From an uncultured Acidimicrobiales bacterium (GTDB lineage Bacteria; Actinomycetota; Acidimicrobiia; Acidimicrobiales; UBA10347), in contig CALDGN010000381.1 in the NCBI GenBank assembly GCA_937942965.1, positions 1-7,532 of the forward strand: 7,532 nt of DNA, in the 5' to 3' direction. The stretch's first letter is position 1, and each line of letters opens with the position of its first letter. The translations under genes and the position numbers were made by a program. The notes under the pieces were generated by a model. That model searched no databases, was not told the origin of the DNA, and saw only the letters and a list, made by a program, of their open reading frames with translations. This document shows positions 5,538 to 7,532 of this stretch, one piece after another.

Positions 5538-6512
5538 GTGAATGATCCGCAGCAGACGGTCGCCATTGCCTACGACGGGCTGTGTTTGTTCGAGTTCGGC
5601 GTGGCGACCGAGCTGTTCGGCTTGCCTCGCCCCGAGCTCGACATGGACTGGTACACCTTTCGCACGATCTCGATCGACGCAGGTCCGCTCACCGCGCTCG
5701 GAGGTGTCCGACTCGAAGCCGACCACGACCTCGACGCACTCGCAGGCGCTGGCACCATCGTCATCCCTGGCTGGAAGGGACCCGACGTCGAACCACCGCC
5801 CGAGCTGCTCGATGCCCTTCGCACTGCACACGCCCGGGGCGCTCGGATCATGACGATCTGCTCCGGCGTGTTCGTGTTGGCCGCCACCGGACTCCTCGAC
5901 GGACTCGAAGCGACGACGCATTGGCGCTACACCGACGACCTCCGCGCTCGCCGCCCAGCGATCACCGTCGTACCCGACGTCCTCTTCGTCGACAACGGCC
6001 AGCTACTCACCTCGGCCGGGAGCGCAGCCGGGCTCGACCTCGGCCTGCACCTCATCCGCCGCGACCACGGCGCGGACGTCGCAAACCGGGTCGCCCGTCG
6101 ACTTGTGCTCCCACCACAACGCGATGGCGGCCAGGCCCAATTCATCGTCCGCTCGATCGACGAGCGAACGGCAACCGAGACCGGGATCGCCCAGACGCTC
6201 GACTGGGCTCTCGAACGGCTCGCCGAGCCACTCGAAGTTGCCGACCTCGCCGCCCACGCAGCCATGTCTCCACGGACCTTTGCCCGCCGGTTCGCTGCTG
6301 ATACGGGAACCACGCCACATCGTTGGCTCACACGGCAGCGAGTCATCGCGGCGCAGACGTTGCTCGAAACGACCGATGAGCCGATCGATCGCGTAGCGAC
6401 CGAATGCGGGTTCGGCAGTGCGGCGACCTTGCGCCGCCACTTCACCGCGCTGGTCCAGACGACCCCAACGGCGTATCGCTCGCGGTTCCGAGCTGCGCCG
6501 GCGCCGGCCTAG
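5538..6512 (+). CDS. ftrA: FtrA-like transcriptional regulator (DJ-1/PfpI domain + AraC-type HTH)
   Basis: This 324-residue regulator has two parts. Residues about 7-190 form a glutamine-amidotransferase-like (DJ-1/PfpI) sensing domain. It opens with VAIAYDGLCLFEFG (8-21), has IVIPGW (74-79) and the nucleophile elbow ICSGVFVLAATGLLDG (107-122) with Cys108, then TTHW (126-129) and SAGSAAG. Residues about 220-318 are an AraC/XylS DNA-binding domain with two helix-turn-helix units; the second ends in GFGSAATLRRHFTALVQTTP. The combination and several stretches match the FtrA group, as I recall it. The ligand is unknown. The GTG start follows a TATCCT -10 by six bases; an upstream in-frame TTG (5493) would overlap the promoter and add 15 unconserved residues. 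The divergent rhodanese gene is the obvious candidate target. Confidence 0.9.
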   Translation: MNDPQQTVAIAYDGLCLFEFGVATELFGLPRPELDMDWYTFRTISIDAGPLTALGGVRLEADHDLDALAGAGTIVIPGWKGPDVEPPPELLDALRTAHARGARIMTICSGVFVLAATGLLDGLEATTHWRYTDDLRARRPAITVVPDVLFVDNGQLLTSAGSAAGLDLGLHLIRRDHGADVANRVARRLVLPPQRDGGQAQFIVRSIDERTATETGIAQTLDWALERLAEPLEVADLAAHAAMSPRTFARRFAADTGTTPHRWLTRQRVIAAQTLLETTDEPIDRVATECGFGSAATLRRHFTALVQTTPTAYRSRFRAAPAPA

Positions 6513-6515
6513 GCC
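6497..6515. other. Overlapping GC palindromes at a convergent gene junction
   Basis: GCCGGCGCCGGC (6497-6508) and GGCCTAGGCC (6506-6515) overlap at the last codons of the regulator. The convergent pdxH stop lies 5 nt beyond the second palindrome. Either could fold into a hairpin, but no T-run follows on either strand, so this is not a standard intrinsic terminator. It may partly reflect the Ala-Pro repeat that ends the regulator. Confidence 0.3.
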
Positions 6516-6519
6516 AGAT

Positions 6520-7167
6520 CTACGGAGCGATCCGCTCGATGTCCCAGCTGCCGCTGCGCCACACATAGCGCAGGCGGTCGTGCAGGCGGCTCGGGCGACC
6601 TTGCCAGAACTCGAACATGACCGGAGCGACTCGGTAGCCGCCCCAGAACGGAGGCCGGGTCACGTCTTGGCCCTCGAAGCGCTGGGCGACCTCGGCCACC
6701 GCTCGTTCGAGCACGGCCGGCTCGGCGATCAGGTCGCTCTGGGGCGACGCCCAGGCGCCGATCTGGCTTCCGCGAGGGCGTGATGCGAAGTACGCATCGC
6801 TTTCCTCGGCCGAGACCCGGGTGACCGTTCCGACGATGCGAACCTGGCGATGCACCGGCAGCCACGAGAAGAGCAGGCTGGCCTTGGCCGCCGATTCGAG
6901 CTCGGCAGCTTTGGCCGACTCGTAGTTCGTGTAGAACGCGAAGCCACGCTCATCGACGCCCTTGACGAGCACGTTCCGCGCGTGCGGCCACCCGCCCTCG
7001 TCGACGGTTGCGACAACCATCGCGTTTGGCTCGTAGACGTCGTTGGCCATCGCGTGGTCGAACCACGCCTGCCACTGAGCGACCGGATCATCGAGCATGT
7101 CCTCGCGGCGCAGCGTGCCGACGTCGTACTCCATCCGCAGATCCGACAGGGCGTCGTAGTTGCTCAT
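6520..7167 (-). CDS. pdxH: Pyridoxamine 5'-phosphate oxidase
   Basis: This FMN-dependent enzyme oxidises pyridoxine or pyridoxamine 5'-phosphate to pyridoxal 5'-phosphate, in the last step and salvage of vitamin B6 synthesis. It is 215 residues against 218 in E. coli, and complete. The N-terminal LRMEY (10-14) gives Arg11 and Tyr14, equivalent to E. coli Arg14 and Tyr17. The FMN-binding split-barrel core includes ARNVLVKG, FYTNYESAKAAEL and RQVRIVG. The C-terminal signature RPSRLHDR (191-198) supplies Arg194 and His196, equivalent to E. coli Arg197 and His199. The protein ends in WDIERIAP, close to the family's WxIxRLAP. It works as a cytoplasmic dimer. It ends 7 nt from the FtrA-like gene and is divergent from crcB, with a 33-bp gap. 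No strong ribosome binding site is seen. Confidence 0.97.
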   Translation of the reverse strand: MSNYDALSDLRMEYDVGTLRREDMLDDPVAQWQAWFDHAMANDVYEPNAMVVATVDEGGWPHARNVLVKGVDERGFAFYTNYESAKAAELESAAKASLLFSWLPVHRQVRIVGTVTRVSAEESDAYFASRPRGSQIGAWASPQSDLIAEPAVLERAVAEVAQRFEGQDVTRPPFWGGYRVAPVMFEFWQGRPSRLHDRLRYVWRSGSWDIERIAP

Positions 7168-7187
7168 GCCCCACAGTGAACCAGCGC

Positions 7188-7193
7188 TACGGT
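7188..7193 (+). promoter_or_regulatory. -10 element of crcB (leaderless)
   Basis: TACGGT is seven bases before the GTG at 7201. The flanking bases (cTACGGTCGCTCtg) closely resemble those at the LmbE start (cTAACGTCGCTCgtc). No good -35 is visible, partly because the pdxH start would overlap it. Confidence 0.5.
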
Positions 7194-7200
7194 CGCTCTG

Positions 7201-7532
7201 GTGACCCGAGCCCGCTTCGATCGCCTCGATCTCGCTGCGATCGCGCTCGGTGGCCTGCTCGGAGCTGGGCTTCGTTGGTGGATCAGCGACGTTGACGTCG
7301 CCAGCGACGGCGGCTGGTTTCGCTACGCCCCGAACACCTCGGCAGCAGCCCAGGCCATGCAGACGAGCGCTATCCCCTGGCGAACGCTGGTCGTCAATCT
7401 GCTCGGCACGCTGCTGCTCGGTCTGGCGCTCACGCTCCGCACCAGCACCACCGGTTCCCGCCGCATGTGGCTGGCGGTCGCTACCGGCTTCTGCGGAAGC
7501 CTGACGACCTTCTCGACGTTCGCCGTCGAACT
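7201..7532 (+). CDS. crcB: Fluoride ion channel CrcB/Fluc (partial, 3' end outside window)
   Basis: This small membrane protein exports fluoride from the cytoplasm, as a dual-topology dimer in the family. The first 110 residues are present. Helix 1 (about 9-27) has LGGLLGAGLRWW with the conserved Arg25. Helix 2 has TLVVNLLGTLLLGLAL (62-77) with the conserved Asn66. Helix 3 has GFCGSLTTFSTF (96-107), the family hallmark that carries the central sodium site and the fluoride-path Thr and Phe residues. The loop between helices 1 and 2 (about 28-61) looks roughly twice the usual length, with a Ser/Ala/Gln-rich part. The GTG start was chosen for the -10 element seven bases upstream. No fluoride riboswitch can fit in the 33-bp gap before it. 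A second crcB copy may follow downstream, as is common. Confidence 0.93.
   Translation, partial: MTRARFDRLDLAAIALGGLLGAGLRWWISDVDVASDGGWFRYAPNTSAAAQAMQTSAIPWRTLVVNLLGTLLLGLALTLRTSTTGSRRMWLAVATGFCGSLTTFSTFAVE

Noticed and set aside
5076..5921. A 281-codon open frame on the minus strand, covering the rhodanese and the start of the regulator.
   Set aside because: It is in a different frame from the rhodanese motifs and crosses the divergent control region; low-complexity Ser/Pro/Arg sequence.
7168..7200. A fluoride riboswitch upstream of crcB.
   Set aside because: Only 33 bp separate pdxH and crcB, too short for the known aptamer, and the crcB mRNA appears leaderless.

Overview
The window is a gene-dense, high-GC stretch of bacterial chromosome. 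By codon use, gene families and promoter style it most likely comes from an actinomycete-type bacterium (Actinomycetota). The best clues are the DrrA/DrrB-like exporter, frequent leaderless starts with a TANNNT -10 element 6-8 nt before the start codon, and GTG starts. A placement near the Acidimicrobiia is possible but is only an impression. I see no rRNA, tRNA, CRISPR array, insertion sequence or phage gene. Composition looks uniform, so there is no sign of a recent insertion.

Layout from left to right. (1) 1-1388, minus strand: a two-gene ABC exporter operon, with the ATPase first and the ABC-2 permease second and cut by the window edge. The genes overlap by ATGA. The operon has its own promoter, beside a perfect CRP-type palindrome. 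(2) 1464-2273, minus: a short-chain dehydrogenase of the 3-alpha-hydroxysteroid/coniferyl-alcohol dehydrogenase type. It is divergent from (3) 2357-3829, plus: an amidase-signature hydrolase with an intact Lys-Ser-Ser triad. (4) 3893-5022, plus: an LmbE/PIG-L zinc deacetylase, translationally coupled to a small single-pass membrane protein whose acidic tail is built of 5-residue repeats. (5) 5023-5415, minus, and 5538-6512, plus: a rhodanese-domain protein divergent from an FtrA-like regulator (DJ-1/PfpI domain plus AraC-type HTH). (6) 6520-7167, minus: pyridoxamine 5'-phosphate oxidase, PdxH. It is divergent from (7) 7201 to the edge, plus: a CrcB/Fluc fluoride channel, truncated by the window end.

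How the parts relate. The ATPase and permease clearly form one transporter, probably exporting a drug-like or lipid-like compound. The rhodanese and FtrA are a plausible regulator-target pair, because they share a 122-bp divergent control region holding an inverted repeat. The deacetylase and small membrane protein are one transcription unit. The dehydrogenase and amidase share an 83-bp divergent control region rich in dyads, but a shared pathway is only a guess. PdxH and CrcB look like ordinary housekeeping neighbours.

I did not find a clearly new multi-gene system. The most informative signals are regulatory. Five genes share a leaderless promoter layout, and in four of them the bases around the -10 also resemble each other. 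The exporter promoter carries a perfect CRP-type site at activator spacing plus a second palindrome between its -35 and -10 elements. The uncharacterised membrane protein with the repeat tail is the least understood gene here.
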